A stretch of 64,000 nt of DNA from Chitinophagaceae bacterium (GCA_003168265.1 PMSV01000023.1:1-64000); one strand, 5' to 3'. Shown: positions 1 to 11,035, numbered from the stretch's first letter. Numbers and translations are program-made. The notes: a model not told the origin generated them from the letters alone.

Positions 1-5
1 ACAGA

Positions 6-46
6 TTCGTGCTTGCACGCCCAATCTCCAATGTACTACCACTCAC
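6..46 (-). repeat. Degenerate second copy of the mlaE 3' end
   Basis: Bases 6-46 match bases 122-162 inside mlaE at 34 of 41 positions, including a run of 17 identical bases, at an offset of 116 bases. Read on the minus strand they encode VSGSTLEIGRASTNL, against VRGGALEIGRASTKS in the gene. The copy lies just downstream of the mlaE stop codon (55-57) in a different frame and runs off the window edge. It looks like a local tandem duplication that has since diverged. Confidence 0.7.
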
Positions 47-54
47 ATCGCTCC

Positions 55-792
55 TTACAATAACACCGCAGCCAGTAAATAATCCGCGAATAGGATCATG
101 ACACAACTTACTACCACCGATTTCGTGCTTGCACGCCCGATCTCCAACGCACCTCCTCTAACATAATAACCATAATAAGCCGGTATGCTCGAAATGATGA
201 AGGCGAATGTATAGGCCTTCATCAATGCAAAAGCCACATTATAGGGTTGAAAATATTGCAACAATCCCTTATCAAAAGTAGTTGGTGAAATAATTCCTGT
301 CATGGTACCCGCAAAACGGCCACCCATAATGCCGAGCACAGCAGAAATTACGACCAGCATGGGAATTACGATCAGCGCCGCACCCACTTTTGGCAATATC
401 AGGTAGGTCTTGGTATTGATTCCCATGATCTCCAACGCATCGATCTGTTCACTCACCCTCATATTGCCCAGTTCACTGGCGATCTTGCTGCCGATCACAC
501 CGGCCAGCACGATACAAACGAGGGTGGGGGCAAATTCCAGGATGACGGTGTCGCGCACGATTTGGGCAATCGTGGAAATAGGAATGAACGGACTAACTAA
601 CTGATAGGCTGTTTGAAGAGTAGAAACCGCTCCCATAAAGATGGAAATGATGATCACGATTCCTAATGAACCGATACCTATCTCAGAGCATTGGTGCATG
701 AACTCCTTCCAATACATCTTTCCGTTTTCGGGTTTGGAAAACATCCCCCTCAGCATCAGCAGATAGCGGCCAAATTCTGTAAAAAAACTCAT
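55..792 (-). CDS. mlaE: MlaE family ABC transporter permease (copy 1)
   Basis: Integral membrane permease of an MCE/Mla-type ABC system that moves phospholipids between inner and outer membrane. The 245 residues carry the family core: a cytoplasmic segment SELGNMRVSEQIDALEIMG (about residues 105-123) and a C-terminal GGALEIGRAST segment (about 212-222) before a last hydrophobic helix. Length is normal for MlaE. ATG at 792. The partner ATPase and MCE protein would lie downstream, beyond the left edge. A second mlaE with both partners is at 54834-55634, so this is one of two Mla systems. The 54 bases after the stop repeat the 3' end of this gene. Confidence 0.9.
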   Translation of the reverse strand: MSFFTEFGRYLLMLRGMFSKPENGKMYWKEFMHQCSEIGIGSLGIVIIISIFMGAVSTLQTAYQLVSPFIPISTIAQIVRDTVILEFAPTLVCIVLAGVIGSKIASELGNMRVSEQIDALEIMGINTKTYLILPKVGAALIVIPMLVVISAVLGIMGGRFAGTMTGIISPTTFDKGLLQYFQPYNVAFALMKAYTFAFIISSIPAYYGYYVRGGALEIGRASTKSVVVSCVMILFADYLLAAVLL

Positions 793-840
793 AGTAGCAC
801 TATCATTCCAGGTTTAAAAATTGTGTCAGGCACCAACCCT

Positions 841-3213
841 TTATTTTTCCAGTTTGACTTCTTCCTTCGTTTCTTTCGAGGGCTTTCTCAGCCTCTTCCA
901 CCATTGCGTCTTTTTCAAACTTTCATCCGCCTGGTTCTTGCATTTGATCTGGGCATCGATGATCGCGACCAGGCACATATTATAGATGCTCCTCACCGAA
1001 GAACCCAATTGCAAGACATGGACTGGTTTTTTCAGTCCCAGTAATATCGGGCCGATCGCATCGGCTCCGCCCACTTCCTTCATTAGGTTATAGGCAATAT
1101 TCCCGGCTGCCAGGTTGGGGAAGATCAGTGTATTCACTTCCTGGTCAATGAGGGAACTGAAAGGATAATTCTCCTTCAGGATATCATTGTTGAACGCCAC
1201 ACTGGCCTGCATTTCTCCATCAATGATCAGGCTGGGGTTCTTCTTTTTTACAATCATCGTCGCTTCCGCAACCAGCCTTGCTTCGGGGCTGTCGCTGGTG
1301 CCGAAATTCGAATAGCTGAGCATGGCGATTCTTGGTAAAAGGTTGAAATTACGGACCTCCTTCGCTGTAAGTAAGGTAATCTCTGCCAATTCTTCAGCAG
1401 TAGGATTAAAATTCACAGTGGTATCTGCCAGGAAAAGAGGCCCCTTCTTGGTGAGCAACAAATACATTCCGGCGATCTTGGTAACCCCCTCTTCTTTTCC
1501 GATGATTTGAATAGCGGGCCGGATCGCATCCGGGTAATTCCTGGTCAGTCCGCTGATCATGGCATCGGCTTCCCCCGTTTCAACCATCATGCACCCGAAA
1601 TGATTGCGGTCCCTCATGATCTTGAAAGACTCGTATTTATTGAAGCCCCTTCTTTGTCTTTTCTCAAAAAAAATTTCTGCAAATTGCTTTCTTTTTTCTT
1701 CCTGGTCCTCGCTGCGGGGATCGATGATCGGCAATTCATCGATATCAATATGATTGGCGGCTGCGATTGAGCGGATCTTTTCCTCATTTCCAAGCAGGAT
1801 CGGGAAAGCCACTCCCTCATCATAAACGATCTGGGCTGTTTTCAGGATCTTAAGATTATCCGCTTCCGCAAACACGATCTTTCTTGGATCCCTCCTGGCC
1901 CTGTTCCCCAAGACGCGAATTAGCTGGTTGTCCAATCCCAACCGCTTATTCAATTGGATGGCATAATTCTCCCAGTTAGTGATCTGAGTCTGGGCAACCC
2001 CGCTCGCAATGGCAGCCTGGGCCACTGCCGGAGCCACAGTTGCGAGCAAACGCGGATCCAGGGGCTTCGGTATGATATATTCCGGTCCGAAAGAAAGATT
2101 TCTTTCATTATAGGCCAAATTTACGATATCCGGAACCGGGGTCTTGGTCAGTTCTGCCAGCGCTTTTACAGCCGCAAGCTTCATCGCTTCATTGATCTGG
2201 GTAGCACGTACATCCAGAGCGCCGCGGAAGATAAAGGGAAATCCAAGCACATTGTTCACCTGGTTCGGATAATCGCTGCGGCCTGTGGCCATGATCAGGT
2301 CCTTTCGGGTAGCAGTAGCTGCTTCATAACTAATCTCGGGGTCGGGGTTTGCCATTGCAAATACGATGGGATTCTTGGCCATTGATTTGACCATCTCCGG
2401 GGTAACCGTATTTCCAACGCTCAGGCCGATAAAGACATCGGCATCTTTCATGACATCGGGCAGGGTTGCTTCAGGGTTTTTGATATTAGCGAATTTTTTC
2501 TTGTCCTCGTCAAGGTCGGGTCGGCCTGCATACAAGACCCCGTCCTTATCAAACATTGTGAAATTCTCATATTTGGCACCGAGCGCTATATAAAGCTTGC
2601 TGCAGGCCAGGGCTGCGGCTCCTGCTCCGTTGATCACAAACTTCGCCTTGTCGATCTTCTTTTTCTGAATTTCAAGCGCATTTATGAGTGCAGCGCTGCT
2701 GATGATCGCCGTTCCATGCTGGTCGTCATGCATGAGAGGAATCTTCAGCATTTCTTTCAGCTTGGTCTCGATATAAAAACATTCGGGAGCCTTGATATCT
2801 TCCAGATTGATGCCTCCGAAAGTCGGCTCCAGAGAACGGACGATCTGAACGAATTTCTCCGGGTCCTTCTCGTTGATTTCAATATCGAATACATCGATAT
2901 CCGCAAAAATTTTGAAGAGGACGCCCTTTCCTTCCATCACCGGTTTGCTCGCCTCTGGACCGATATCTCCAAGGCCAAGAACGGCCGTACCATTGCTGAT
3001 GACGGCAACTAAGTTCCCCTTCGCAGTATATTTGTAGACATTCTCGATATTTTGAAAGATCTCTTTACATGGCTCAGCTACACCCGGTGAGTAGGCCAGA
3101 GAAAGGTCTCGCTGGGTCTTGGCTTCCTTGGTCGGAACCACTTCGATCTTTCCGGGCCTGCCCTTGGCATGGTATTCCAAAGCCTGTTCCCTTCTCAAAT
3201 GTTTTTTTTGCAT
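841..3213 (-). CDS. maeB: NADP-dependent malic enzyme with C-terminal phosphotransacetylase-like domain
   Basis: Oxidative decarboxylation of malate to pyruvate, giving NADPH and linking the TCA cycle to gluconeogenesis or lipid synthesis. The 790 residues match the long MaeB architecture: malic enzyme N-terminal domain (SPGVAEP near residue 45, MHDDQHGTA near 160), a nucleotide-binding segment INGAGAAAL (about 195), then from about residue 430 a phosphate acetyl/butyryl transferase-like domain, which in this family has a regulatory role. ATG at 3213. A -7-like TACCTTTA lies on the minus strand at 3278-3285 with no clear -33 box. Confidence 0.95.
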   Translation of the reverse strand: MQKKHLRREQALEYHAKGRPGKIEVVPTKEAKTQRDLSLAYSPGVAEPCKEIFQNIENVYKYTAKGNLVAVISNGTAVLGLGDIGPEASKPVMEGKGVLFKIFADIDVFDIEINEKDPEKFVQIVRSLEPTFGGINLEDIKAPECFYIETKLKEMLKIPLMHDDQHGTAIISSAALINALEIQKKKIDKAKFVINGAGAAALACSKLYIALGAKYENFTMFDKDGVLYAGRPDLDEDKKKFANIKNPEATLPDVMKDADVFIGLSVGNTVTPEMVKSMAKNPIVFAMANPDPEISYEAATATRKDLIMATGRSDYPNQVNNVLGFPFIFRGALDVRATQINEAMKLAAVKALAELTKTPVPDIVNLAYNERNLSFGPEYIIPKPLDPRLLATVAPAVAQAAIASGVAQTQITNWENYAIQLNKRLGLDNQLIRVLGNRARRDPRKIVFAEADNLKILKTAQIVYDEGVAFPILLGNEEKIRSIAAANHIDIDELPIIDPRSEDQEEKRKQFAEIFFEKRQRRGFNKYESFKIMRDRNHFGCMMVETGEADAMISGLTRNYPDAIRPAIQIIGKEEGVTKIAGMYLLLTKKGPLFLADTTVNFNPTAEELAEITLLTAKEVRNFNLLPRIAMLSYSNFGTSDSPEARLVAEATMIVKKKNPSLIIDGEMQASVAFNNDILKENYPFSSLIDQEVNTLIFPNLAAGNIAYNLMKEVGGADAIGPILLGLKKPVHVLQLGSSVRSIYNMCLVAIIDAQIKCKNQADESLKKTQWWKRLRKPSKETKEEVKLEK

Positions 3214-3360
3214 AAAATTCGTTTCTGAAATGGCAATCGTGCAATGACAGGGGTTTTATGGTATTTTGGATCGGCTGTAAAGGTATGAAATGTGCCTTAG
3301 AACAGGTCCTTCCTGATTGATAAGGGATGTTACTGATACTTCTATAGATCCAGGCCAAAA

Positions 3361-5211
3361 TTATGGCATCACTGAAAGTTCAATATGTGAAGGCGCATCG
3401 CCGCTCCGGTAGATCTTTTCTGTTGCTTTCTGGAAATCCGATTCACCGGCTTCAAAAATGTTGGGAACATATTTCTGCGGATTGCGGTCAATGATCGGAA
3501 ACCATGTGCTTTGCACCTGGACCATGATCCGATGGCCTTTTTTGAAAACATGATTCAGGCTATGCAGTTCAATGGTATATTCCTCCACTTTCCCTGGTTC
3601 GATCGGTTCCGGATTAGAAAAACTTTTCCTGAACCTTCCGCGAAAAACATCATTGGCCACCATGAATTCATAACCTCCCATCTTAGGCTCTTTCGGATAG
3701 TTTTCAGGATAAACATCGATGAGCTTGACAACCCAATCTGCATCTGTTCCCGAAGAGGCCGCAAATAGTTTGGCGAAAATCCTTCCCGTTACGGTGACAT
3801 CCTCATTAAGGGTATCAGTTTCCCAACTGAGTACATCCGGTCGGTTCTGGACAAAACGCTGATCTTCTGTTAGCCAGGTGTACCATCTGGAGCCTGCACT
3901 ATAAGTCTCCTCAATAGGCCGGTTCCGATACGGAACCGGGTGTTCCGGATCGGAAATATAACTGTCAAAACTTTCGGCAAAGCCCCCTGAAGGTTTGTCA
4001 AAAGAGAGTTTTCCACCAGGCTGAAAATAAAGATTTCTGATAACCGCATTGCGTGGTGGCCAGGCATCATAAGTCTTCCATTGATTACTGCCGGTCTGGA
4101 ATGTAATGGCTTCGGCAAATTGGCCGTCTCCCTTTCCCTTCAGATAATAGGCAAACCAGCGGGCCTGGATCTGTCTTCTGAAATATTCACCGGTGGCAGA
4201 ATCAAAATTGATATTACCTAGTTTATTTCCAGGTCCTCCAGCCCATCCTCCGTGGTTCCAGGGTCCGATCACAATGTAATTGCGGTGATGGGGATCGTTC
4301 TTCTCCCAGGTCTCATAGGCTTTCTGGGGGCCGTAAAAATCCTCCTGGTCCCACCATCCGGCTACATTCTGGATATATACTCGGGGAGAATCCAGACGAT
4401 ATTGCAGGCCTTGCTTAACCCAGAAATCATCATAATTGGGATGGGTTGCAAAATCATTCCAGGAAGGAAGTTTGCCGAAAAAATATTTCTTATTGGCATT
4501 GGAAAGAGGACCGAGCCGCAAATACCATTCATAGGTATCGTGCCGGTCAAATGGAAATAAAGTATCGGTCTTACTCGCCTCTTCCATAAAAGCATATTCA
4601 AATCCATAGCTCAGACGAAATGCCCCGTTATGATGAAAATCATCGCCCAGGAACATATCAGCCGGGGTGGCCTGCTCGGAAACGGCAACCAGGGCCGGAT
4701 GGGGATCGATGGCCCCCATGACCGTTGTCCAGCCATCATAGGAAATGCCGTACATGCCGGCCTTCCCATTATTGTTCTTAATATTCTTCAGGAGCCAGTC
4801 GAAACTGTCATAAGTGTCCGTGCTCTCGTCAATTGCTTTGGGATCCTTCTTATTCCTGTTAAAGCGCTGCATCTCGAATTTCCCTTCTGATAAATAACGG
4901 CCACGGATATCCTGATATACGAAAATATACCCGTCCTCTGCCATAGCCCTGATATAAGGATTTTTTTCCGGGCTGGGATATTCATTGACCCCATATGGAG
5001 TTCTTTCCATTAGAAAAGGAAGTGCCTCGCTTATATTTTTAGGAGTGAAGATTACGGTATGCAACCTAAATCCATCCCTCATCGGGATCATCACCTCCTG
5101 TCGGTTGTATTGATCTTCCTTAATCTGGGTCTGGGAATAAGAATTAATCGTAAAAGTCAAGTAAGTAAGGAGAATAAGAGCTCTGGCGTATCGTCTTAAG
5201 ATCCATCTCAT
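3361..5211 (-). CDS. CocE/NonD family serine hydrolase (X-Pro dipeptidyl-peptidase S15 type)
   Basis: Secreted alpha/beta hydrolase for acyl or peptide substrates; the true substrate cannot be read from sequence. Nucleophile motif GISYDG at Ser157; Asp in GWWDQEDFYG and His in GPWNHGGW complete the expected triad; a C-terminal jelly-roll domain (about residues 380-610) is typical. A longer reading frame starts at 5307 but would overlap the upstream amidohydrolase. The ATG at 5211 gives 616 residues and begins with a basic-hydrophobic signal peptide ending near SYSQ, so I chose it. It follows the M20 gene by 31 bases and is probably co-transcribed. Confidence 0.9.
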   Translation of the reverse strand: MRWILRRYARALILLTYLTFTINSYSQTQIKEDQYNRQEVMIPMRDGFRLHTVIFTPKNISEALPFLMERTPYGVNEYPSPEKNPYIRAMAEDGYIFVYQDIRGRYLSEGKFEMQRFNRNKKDPKAIDESTDTYDSFDWLLKNIKNNNGKAGMYGISYDGWTTVMGAIDPHPALVAVSEQATPADMFLGDDFHHNGAFRLSYGFEYAFMEEASKTDTLFPFDRHDTYEWYLRLGPLSNANKKYFFGKLPSWNDFATHPNYDDFWVKQGLQYRLDSPRVYIQNVAGWWDQEDFYGPQKAYETWEKNDPHHRNYIVIGPWNHGGWAGGPGNKLGNINFDSATGEYFRRQIQARWFAYYLKGKGDGQFAEAITFQTGSNQWKTYDAWPPRNAVIRNLYFQPGGKLSFDKPSGGFAESFDSYISDPEHPVPYRNRPIEETYSAGSRWYTWLTEDQRFVQNRPDVLSWETDTLNEDVTVTGRIFAKLFAASSGTDADWVVKLIDVYPENYPKEPKMGGYEFMVANDVFRGRFRKSFSNPEPIEPGKVEEYTIELHSLNHVFKKGHRIMVQVQSTWFPIIDRNPQKYVPNIFEAGESDFQKATEKIYRSGDAPSHIELSVMP

Positions 5212-5242
5212 GATATCAGGTTGAATCCCCAATTTACTTAAA

Positions 5243-6424
5243 CTAGGGTTCCAATGTCGCACCCAACCAGGAAATAACACCGATACCTGTCTCAATGGCG
5301 GATTCATCGATGTCGAAGGTCGGAGTATGAACGCCGGAGACGATCCCTATTTTTTCATTCATCACACCCAACCTGAAAAAGCAGCCTGGTATTTTCTGGG
5401 TATAATATCCGAAATCTTCCGCACCCATCCTCATTTCCGTCTCCTCAATCTTTTCTCTGCCCACGAATTCCCCGGCTCTTTCAAGCGCCTGGCCGTTCAA
5501 GGCCTCGTTATTGATAACTACAGGATAACCGACATCTATATGCAGGTCTATTTCGGCCCCCATGCTTTCTACTATTCCAACTGCCTCTTTCCTGATCAGC
5601 TCATGAGCGTGGAAACGCCACTGCTCATCCATGGCGCGGAATGTACCCATAAGCTTCACTTCACTGGGGATTACATTGGTCGTATGCCCTCCCTGGAAAG
5701 AAGAGATCGTCAACACGGAAGGGGAAAAAGGATTGCGGTTGCGGCTGATCACCTGTTGAAGGGCTACTACAAGATAGGAAGCTATTAGGATGGTATCTGC
5801 TGTCAGGTGGGGGGCGGCCGCATGGCCGCCTTTGCTCCTTACAGTTATATAGATCTCATCTGCACTCGCCATGACGACCCCGCTGCGGAAACTCAGCCGG
5901 CCTGCTTCGAGGCCGGGATGTACATGGAGGGCCAGAATACCCTGGGGTCTCGGGTTTTCCAAAACCCCTTCTTTGATCAGCAGGCTGGCTCCTCCGGGGT
6001 TTCTTTCCTCACCCGGTTGAAATATCAATTTAAGGGTCCCTTCAAAATCCTCCCTGATCTCATTCAGGATCCTGGATGCACCGAGTAAAATGGAGGTATG
6101 GACATCATGCCCGCAGGCATGCATGATGCCGGGCTTCTTAGATTTGTAAGGAACTTCGTTGGCTTCCGGTATCGGCAGCGCATCCATATCCGCCCTAAGG
6201 GCCAGGACTCTTTTTGAGGGGTTCCTGCCTTCAATGATTCCTATAACCCCGGTATTTGCCATATTGCTGCATTGAATTCCGAAGGATTCCAGTTTTTCCT
6301 TAACGAACCGGGCAGTCTCGAATTCCTGGTAACTCAATTCCGGATTTTGATGCAGGTGGTGCCTGGTTTCGATGAATTCCCCCGCATATTTTTTGGAGAG
6401 TGCTTTGATCTTTTCTGCTAGCAT
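5243..6424 (-). CDS. M20 family amidohydrolase (N-acyl amino acid / hippurate hydrolase type)
   Basis: Metal-dependent amidohydrolase removing acyl groups from N-acyl amino acids or similar amides. Motifs: LRADMDALPIPE (about residues 77-88), HACGHDVHTS (about 102-111, metal ligands), the dimerisation-domain signature GGHAAAPH and a late MGAEDFGYY. Length (393) is normal and there is no signal peptide, so it should be cytoplasmic. It sits between the SPOR gene and the CocE-like hydrolase on the same strand, which suggests a small hydrolytic operon. Exact substrate unknown. Confidence 0.93.
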   Translation of the reverse strand: MLAEKIKALSKKYAGEFIETRHHLHQNPELSYQEFETARFVKEKLESFGIQCSNMANTGVIGIIEGRNPSKRVLALRADMDALPIPEANEVPYKSKKPGIMHACGHDVHTSILLGASRILNEIREDFEGTLKLIFQPGEERNPGGASLLIKEGVLENPRPQGILALHVHPGLEAGRLSFRSGVVMASADEIYITVRSKGGHAAAPHLTADTILIASYLVVALQQVISRNRNPFSPSVLTISSFQGGHTTNVIPSEVKLMGTFRAMDEQWRFHAHELIRKEAVGIVESMGAEIDLHIDVGYPVVINNEALNGQALERAGEFVGREKIEETEMRMGAEDFGYYTQKIPGCFFRLGVMNEKIGIVSGVHTPTFDIDESAIETGIGVISWLGATLEP

Positions 6425-6449
6425 GGGTCAAATTTAGGCCTTCCCGGGA

Positions 6450-6890
6450 TCATGGATGCTGGGGAGGTTCAGGTTTCACCTCGATGACATCGTGCACGAT
6501 ATAGACTCCGGTAGGATAGAACCTGGAAAGCCTGTCAAAATAAGGCTGTGCCTCTTCCTGGGTCCTGAAATTCCCGACCTTCAGTTTATAATTGGGGGAC
6601 AGGTAAATGATATAGGGTTTCAATTCCGGGTATTCCTGGTAGATTTTGGCTTTGGCGTTAAAGACCTTGGTCCGGTCATTGGAAGAAATGACCTGGATGC
6701 GAAAACCCGGCGCAGAGCGCCGGCTATCCCTGGTAGTCACTTCATTAATCTGGATTTGCTTTTTGATCAGGAGATCGACCCTTGGATCCCGATGAATCAT
6801 GTCGGAATCGGATTGGGCGCTCGCCCCAATAAAACTAAATAAAAAAAACAGCCCGGCACCGCTAACTAAAAAGCAGAATTTTTTTCTCAT
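6450..6890 (-). CDS. SPOR domain-containing exported protein
   Basis: Exported protein with a C-terminal SPOR-like fold (about residues 60-135: GFRIQVISS, LKVGNFRTQEEA), a domain known for binding denuded peptidoglycan glycan strands. The ATG at 6890 gives 146 residues beginning MRKKFCFLVSGAG, a good signal peptide ending at ASAQ. A start at 6932 would add 14 residues and overlap deoC. With the chosen start the gene begins one base after the deoC stop, so the two are probably translationally coupled. Confidence 0.85.
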   Translation of the reverse strand: MRKKFCFLVSGAGLFFLFSFIGASAQSDSDMIHRDPRVDLLIKKQIQINEVTTRDSRRSAPGFRIQVISSNDRTKVFNAKAKIYQEYPELKPYIIYLSPNYKLKVGNFRTQEEAQPYFDRLSRFYPTGVYIVHDVIEVKPEPPQHP

Positions 6891-6891
6891 G

Positions 6892-7578
6892 TCAATAGCT
6901 TGTTTTTTCACTAACATGCGTTCCCATAACAATGCTCACGCTTGCGCTGCAGCCAATCCTGCTGGCTCCCGCTTCGATAAGTTCTTTGGCAAAAGCATAG
7001 GTTCTGATGCCCCCCGAGGCCTTGATCCGGATTGAATCAGGAAGATTCGCCCTCATCAGGCGCACTGCTTCCAGGCTGGCTCCTTTTTCCGCATAGCCGG
7101 TGGAAGTCTTCAGAAAATCAACTCCTGCCGATCCATAGAGTTTGCAGCATTGAATGATCTCTGAATCGGTCAATAGGCCGCTTTCAATGATTATCTTGAT
7201 TTTTTTTTGCCTTCGATGGACCATCGGAAGGATTTCTCCGATCTCATGATGCAAAAAATGCCAGTCGCTGTTTTTTAACGCAATAAGGTTGATTACCATA
7301 TCCAGTTCCTCTGCGCCTTCATCCATGGCAAGTACGATCTCGGAAATTTTTCCCTCGACCGCCGAATAACCGAATGGAAAACCGATCACCGTCGCAACCC
7401 TCACCTCCGAATCGCTAAGCATTTCTTTGGCCTCCCCGACAAAATAGGGCGGAATGCAGACTGCCGCAAATCCATATTGCCTCGCTTCCTCGCAAACCCT
7501 TTGCAGATCCGATAATTTGCAGTCCTGCTTCAGAATAGTGTGATCGATATAAGAGGCAATATTCGAAACAATAGTCAT
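6892..7578 (-). CDS. deoC: Deoxyribose-phosphate aldolase
   Basis: Cleaves 2-deoxyribose-5-phosphate to glyceraldehyde-3-phosphate and acetaldehyde in deoxynucleoside breakdown; cytoplasmic TIM barrel. The Schiff-base lysine motif FLKTSTGYA and the second lysine motif IKASGGIRT are present, as is ELDMVINL, which holds the conserved Asp. Length (228) is typical. ATG at 7578, 26 bases after icmF and 1 base before the SPOR gene, so probably one transcript. Confidence 0.95.
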   Translation of the reverse strand: MTIVSNIASYIDHTILKQDCKLSDLQRVCEEARQYGFAAVCIPPYFVGEAKEMLSDSEVRVATVIGFPFGYSAVEGKISEIVLAMDEGAEELDMVINLIALKNSDWHFLHHEIGEILPMVHRRQKKIKIIIESGLLTDSEIIQCCKLYGSAGVDFLKTSTGYAEKGASLEAVRLMRANLPDSIRIKASGGIRTYAFAKELIEAGASRIGCSASVSIVMGTHVSEKTSY

Positions 7579-7604
7579 TACCTGTGAAATTACACCATTA
7601 TCCC

Positions 7605-10600
7605 TTACATGCTTCTCCGGTACTGCCCTCCCACATTATAAAGCGAATGAGTGATCTCCCCTAGAGAACAGTATTTGACGGTCTCCATCAATGCTTCGAA
7701 AAGATTGCTGTTCAGGATGGCCGCAGTTTTCAATCTATCCAGCATCTCTGCGGAAAACTCCGCATTCCGGCGATGAAAAGCATGCAGGTTCTCTATCTGC
7801 TGTTCCTTTTCCTCGCTGCTGCTCCTGATAACCTCTCTCGGAATGATAGTGGGTGAACCCTTCTTGTTGAGAAATGTATTGACTCCGATGAGTGGCAGCT
7901 CCCCGCTGTTTTTTTGAAGTTCATAATGCAGGCTCTCTTCCTGGATTTTATTGCGCTGATACATTCTCTCCATGGCCCCCAATACTCCTCCACGGTCGGT
8001 CAGCCGGTCAAATTCCTTCATCACAGCCTCTTCTACAAGATCCGTCAATTCTTCGATGACAAAGGAACCCTGGATAAAATTCTCCGTTTTGGCAGAACCA
8101 AGCTCCTTGTTGATGATCAGTTGGATGGCCATTGCACGGCGAACACTATCTTCCGTAGGCGTCGTTATGGCCTCGTCATAGGCATTCGTATGGAGGGAAT
8201 TGCAATTATCATAGATTGCATAGAGGGCCTGCAGGGTGGTGCGGATGTCGTTGAAATCGATTTCCTGCGCATGAAGGCTGCGCCCCGAAGTCTGTATATG
8301 GTATTTCAGTTTCTGTGAACGGCTGTTCCCATTATAATTGAGCTTGATGGCCTTCGCCCAGATCCTGCGGGCAACCCTTCCGATAACGCTGTATTCCGGA
8401 TCCATCCCATTGCTGAAAAAGAAAGAGAGATTCGGCGCGAAATCATCGATATGCATGCCTCTGGAGAGATAATACTCCACATAGGTGAAACCGTTAGCCA
8501 ACGTGAAAGCAAGTTGAGTGACGGGGTTTGCCCCAGCCTCCGCGATATGATAACCGCTGACACTCACACTGTAGAAATTCCGGACCCTTTGATCAATGAA
8601 ATATTGTTGCACGTCCCCCATCAGTTTAAGGGCAAACTCCGTTGAAAATATACAGGTGTTCTGGGCCTGGTCCTCTTTTAAAATATCTGCCTGCACGGTT
8701 CCGCGAACCTGGGAAAGTGTCCTTGCCCTGATCTGGTCATAGACATTTCGGGGAAGCACTTCATCCCCCGTTACTCCTAAGAGTTTCAGTCCGAGTCCCT
8801 GATGTCCTTCCGGCAAACGCTCAGGGGAGGCCGGATTATAGTAAACCGGTCGCTGGAACCGCCTGTATTTTTCACGGATCTTTGCTTCAACTTCCTGCCA
8901 GTCACCATTCTCATCGATCCATTTTTCGCACTGCTGGTCGATGGCCGCGTTCAGGAAAAAGGCGAGTATTGTCGGAGCTGGGCCATTGATCGTCATACTC
9001 ACGGAAGTCTTAGGATCGCAAAGATCAAATCCGCTGTATAATTTTTTCGCATCGTCCAGGGTGGCAATGCTCACACCGCTATTGCCGATCTTTCCATAGA
9101 TATCCGGTCTCTTGTCCGGATTTTCCCCGTAAAGGGTCACGCTGTCAAAAGCCGTGCTCAGCCTGATCGCAGGCTGTGAAATAGACAGATAATGGAATCG
9201 CTTATTGGTCCTTTCGGGGCTGCCCTCGCCGGCGAACATGCGGGTCGGATCCTCTTCGGATCTTTTCAAAGGAAACACACCGGCCGTAAAAGGATATTTA
9301 CCGGGAAAATTCTCCTGCACCCTCCAGCGAAGAATATCGCCCCAGTCCTTGAAACGAGGCACGGATATCCTGGGTATCCGGCTATGCGAAAGGGACTCCG
9401 AGAAAAGTGGCTGCCTGATTATTTTTCCCCTAACATCGTATTCAAAAAATTCTTTCAGGTACCTTGACCTGGTCTCCTCCCATTCCCCGATCAGCTTCTT
9501 GCAAACAGGCATCAATTGCTTTTCCAGCCTGTTCTTTTCTTCTGCCAGCCGCTCCAAAACCGGATCACGGGCATCGTGCTCTGAAATCATTTTTACAACC
9601 CCATCTACCTGATAAAGCCTGGAGGCAATAGCGGCCTGTTCCTCTGTACGTTGGTTATAATCCCTCACTGTTTCTGAGATCTCCGAAAGATAACGGACGC
9701 GGGAACTGGGTATGATCACGCTGCTCGGAAAGGTCTTTTCCGCTACAGCCCGGTCCTGCCCGAAATCGATTCCGGTCTTCTCCTTTAATTTTTTCAACAG
9801 CAGTACAAAAAGCCGGTTGATCCCCTGATCATTAAACTGGGCCGCAACAGTACCGACTACGGGCAGTTGATCATCAGGAGCCGTGAAAAGGTTATGGTTT
9901 CTCTTATATTGTTTGCGGACATCGCTGAGGGCATCCAGGGCCCCCGCTTTATCCGATTTATTGATGGTGATCAGATCGGCATAATCCAGCATATTGATCT
10001 TCTCCAATTGTGAGGCCGCTCCGTATTCCGGGGTCATCACATACAGACTCAACTGGCAATGATCCAGTATGGAGGCATCGCTTTGCCCTATTCCTGCAGA
10101 CTCCAGAATGATAAAGTCAAATTTTTCCGCGCGGCAAATATCCAGCGCCTCCTCTACATGCACACTAAGCGCCTTGTCATTTTCGCGGGTTGCCAAACTT
10201 CGCATATAAACTCTCGGTGAATGAATGCTATTCATCCTTATCCGGTCTCCTAACAGAGCGCCCCCCGTTTTTTTTCTGGATGGATCCACGGAGATCACTG
10301 CGATGGTTTTATCAGGGAAATAATTAAGAAAGCGGCGAACGATCTCGTCGGTCACCGAGGATTTTCCCGCGCCCCCGGTTCCGGTAATGCCCAACACAGG
10401 TATGTTTATAACATTCCCTGTCTTTGCTTCTGCAGGCAATTCAAAGCCACGGTCATTTTCCGCATTCGTGATCTCACGGGCGATCTTTCGGATATTCTTC
10501 CATTCTCCCAGGGCCATTTTCTGATTGGGGAAATCCGTCTGTCCGTTCAGAGAAAAATCACAGCGCTTAAGCAGGTCTTCGATCATCCCCTCCAGCCCCA

Positions 10601-10976
10601 TCTTTCTTCCATCATCAGGAGAATAAATGCGCGTAATGCCGTATTGATGCAATTCCTGTATTTCCTGGGGCAGGATGGTTCCGCCGCCCCCGCCGAAAAT
10701 TTTAATATGTCCGCAACCGCAATCTTCCAGCAAATCCTTCATGTATTTGAAAAACTCCAGGTGCCCGCCCTGGTAACTTGTCACTGCAATCCCTTGCACA
10801 TCCTCTTCTATGGCGGCCTCAACGATCTCCTGCACGCTTCGGTTATGCCCCAAATGAATGACCTCGGCCCCCTTTGCCTGCAGGATGCGCCTCATGATAT
10901 TGATGGCGGCGTCATGCCCGTCAAATAGCGAGGCGGCCGTGACAATGCGGATTTTATGGTTTATGCTAAAACTCAA
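7605..10976 (-). CDS. icmF: Fused isobutyryl-CoA mutase with G-protein chaperone (IcmF)
   Basis: Adenosylcobalamin-dependent isomerisation of isobutyryl-CoA and n-butyryl-CoA (related acyl-CoAs in some members). The 1123 residues show the IcmF order: B12-binding domain (1-135; [10 protein letters not shown] near 17, GGGGG near 95), a MeaI-type GTPase (about 190-430; P-loop GTGGAGKSS at about 199-207, NKSD near 340), a linker, and the mutase barrel (about 560-1123). The frame opens with TTG at 10976; an in-frame TAA lies 18 bases upstream and no in-frame ATG lies between, and residues just after match the family N-terminus, so TTG is the likely start. A perfect inverted repeat lies 28 bases upstream. 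Confidence 0.95.
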   Translation of the reverse strand: MSFSINHKIRIVTAASLFDGHDAAINIMRRILQAKGAEVIHLGHNRSVQEIVEAAIEEDVQGIAVTSYQGGHLEFFKYMKDLLEDCGCGHIKIFGGGGGTILPQEIQELHQYGITRIYSPDDGRKMGLEGMIEDLLKRCDFSLNGQTDFPNQKMALGEWKNIRKIAREITNAENDRGFELPAEAKTGNVINIPVLGITGTGGAGKSSVTDEIVRRFLNYFPDKTIAVISVDPSRKKTGGALLGDRIRMNSIHSPRVYMRSLATRENDKALSVHVEEALDICRAEKFDFIILESAGIGQSDASILDHCQLSLYVMTPEYGAASQLEKINMLDYADLITINKSDKAGALDALSDVRKQYKRNHNLFTAPDDQLPVVGTVAAQFNDQGINRLFVLLLKKLKEKTGIDFGQDRAVAEKTFPSSVIIPSSRVRYLSEISETVRDYNQRTEEQAAIASRLYQVDGVVKMISEHDARDPVLERLAEEKNRLEKQLMPVCKKLIGEWEETRSRYLKEFFEYDVRGKIIRQPLFSESLSHSRIPRISVPRFKDWGDILRWRVQENFPGKYPFTAGVFPLKRSEEDPTRMFAGEGSPERTNKRFHYLSISQPAIRLSTAFDSVTLYGENPDKRPDIYGKIGNSGVSIATLDDAKKLYSGFDLCDPKTSVSMTINGPAPTILAFFLNAAIDQQCEKWIDENGDWQEVEAKIREKYRRFQRPVYYNPASPERLPEGHQGLGLKLLGVTGDEVLPRNVYDQIRARTLSQVRGTVQADILKEDQAQNTCIFSTEFALKLMGDVQQYFIDQRVRNFYSVSVSGYHIAEAGANPVTQLAFTLANGFTYVEYYLSRGMHIDDFAPNLSFFFSNGMDPEYSVIGRVARRIWAKAIKLNYNGNSRSQKLKYHIQTSGRSLHAQEIDFNDIRTTLQALYAIYDNCNSLHTNAYDEAITTPTEDSVRRAMAIQLIINKELGSAKTENFIQGSFVIEELTDLVEEAVMKEFDRLTDRGGVLGAMERMYQRNKIQEESLHYELQKNSGELPLIGVNTFLNKKGSPTIIPREVIRSSSEEKEQQIENLHAFHRRNAEFSAEMLDRLKTAAILNSNLFEALMETVKYCSLGEITHSLYNVGGQYRRSM

Positions 10977-11003
10977 AGATGTGCCATCCTTTAATTAGTA
11001 AAA

Positions 11004-11035
11004 ATACAAAAACTAATGATCGTTAGTTTTTGTAT
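11004..11035. promoter_or_regulatory. Perfect 13-base inverted repeat, probable TetR-type operator
   Basis: ATACAAAAACTAA (11004-11016), a 6-base centre TGATCG, then TTAGTTTTTGTAT (11023-11035), an exact reverse complement of the left arm. It lies between the divergent icmF (28 bases from its start) and the ABC-2 permease (74 bases from its start). The core ACTAATGATCGTTAGT has the size and symmetry of sites bound by TetR-family dimers. No TetR gene is in the window. It could also form a hairpin in RNA, but there is no T-run matching a terminator for a nearby gene. Confidence 0.65.

Noticed and set aside
5212-5307. N-terminal extension of the CocE-like hydrolase
   Set aside because: It would overlap the amidohydrolase gene and bury the signal peptide; the ATG at 5211 explains the protein better.
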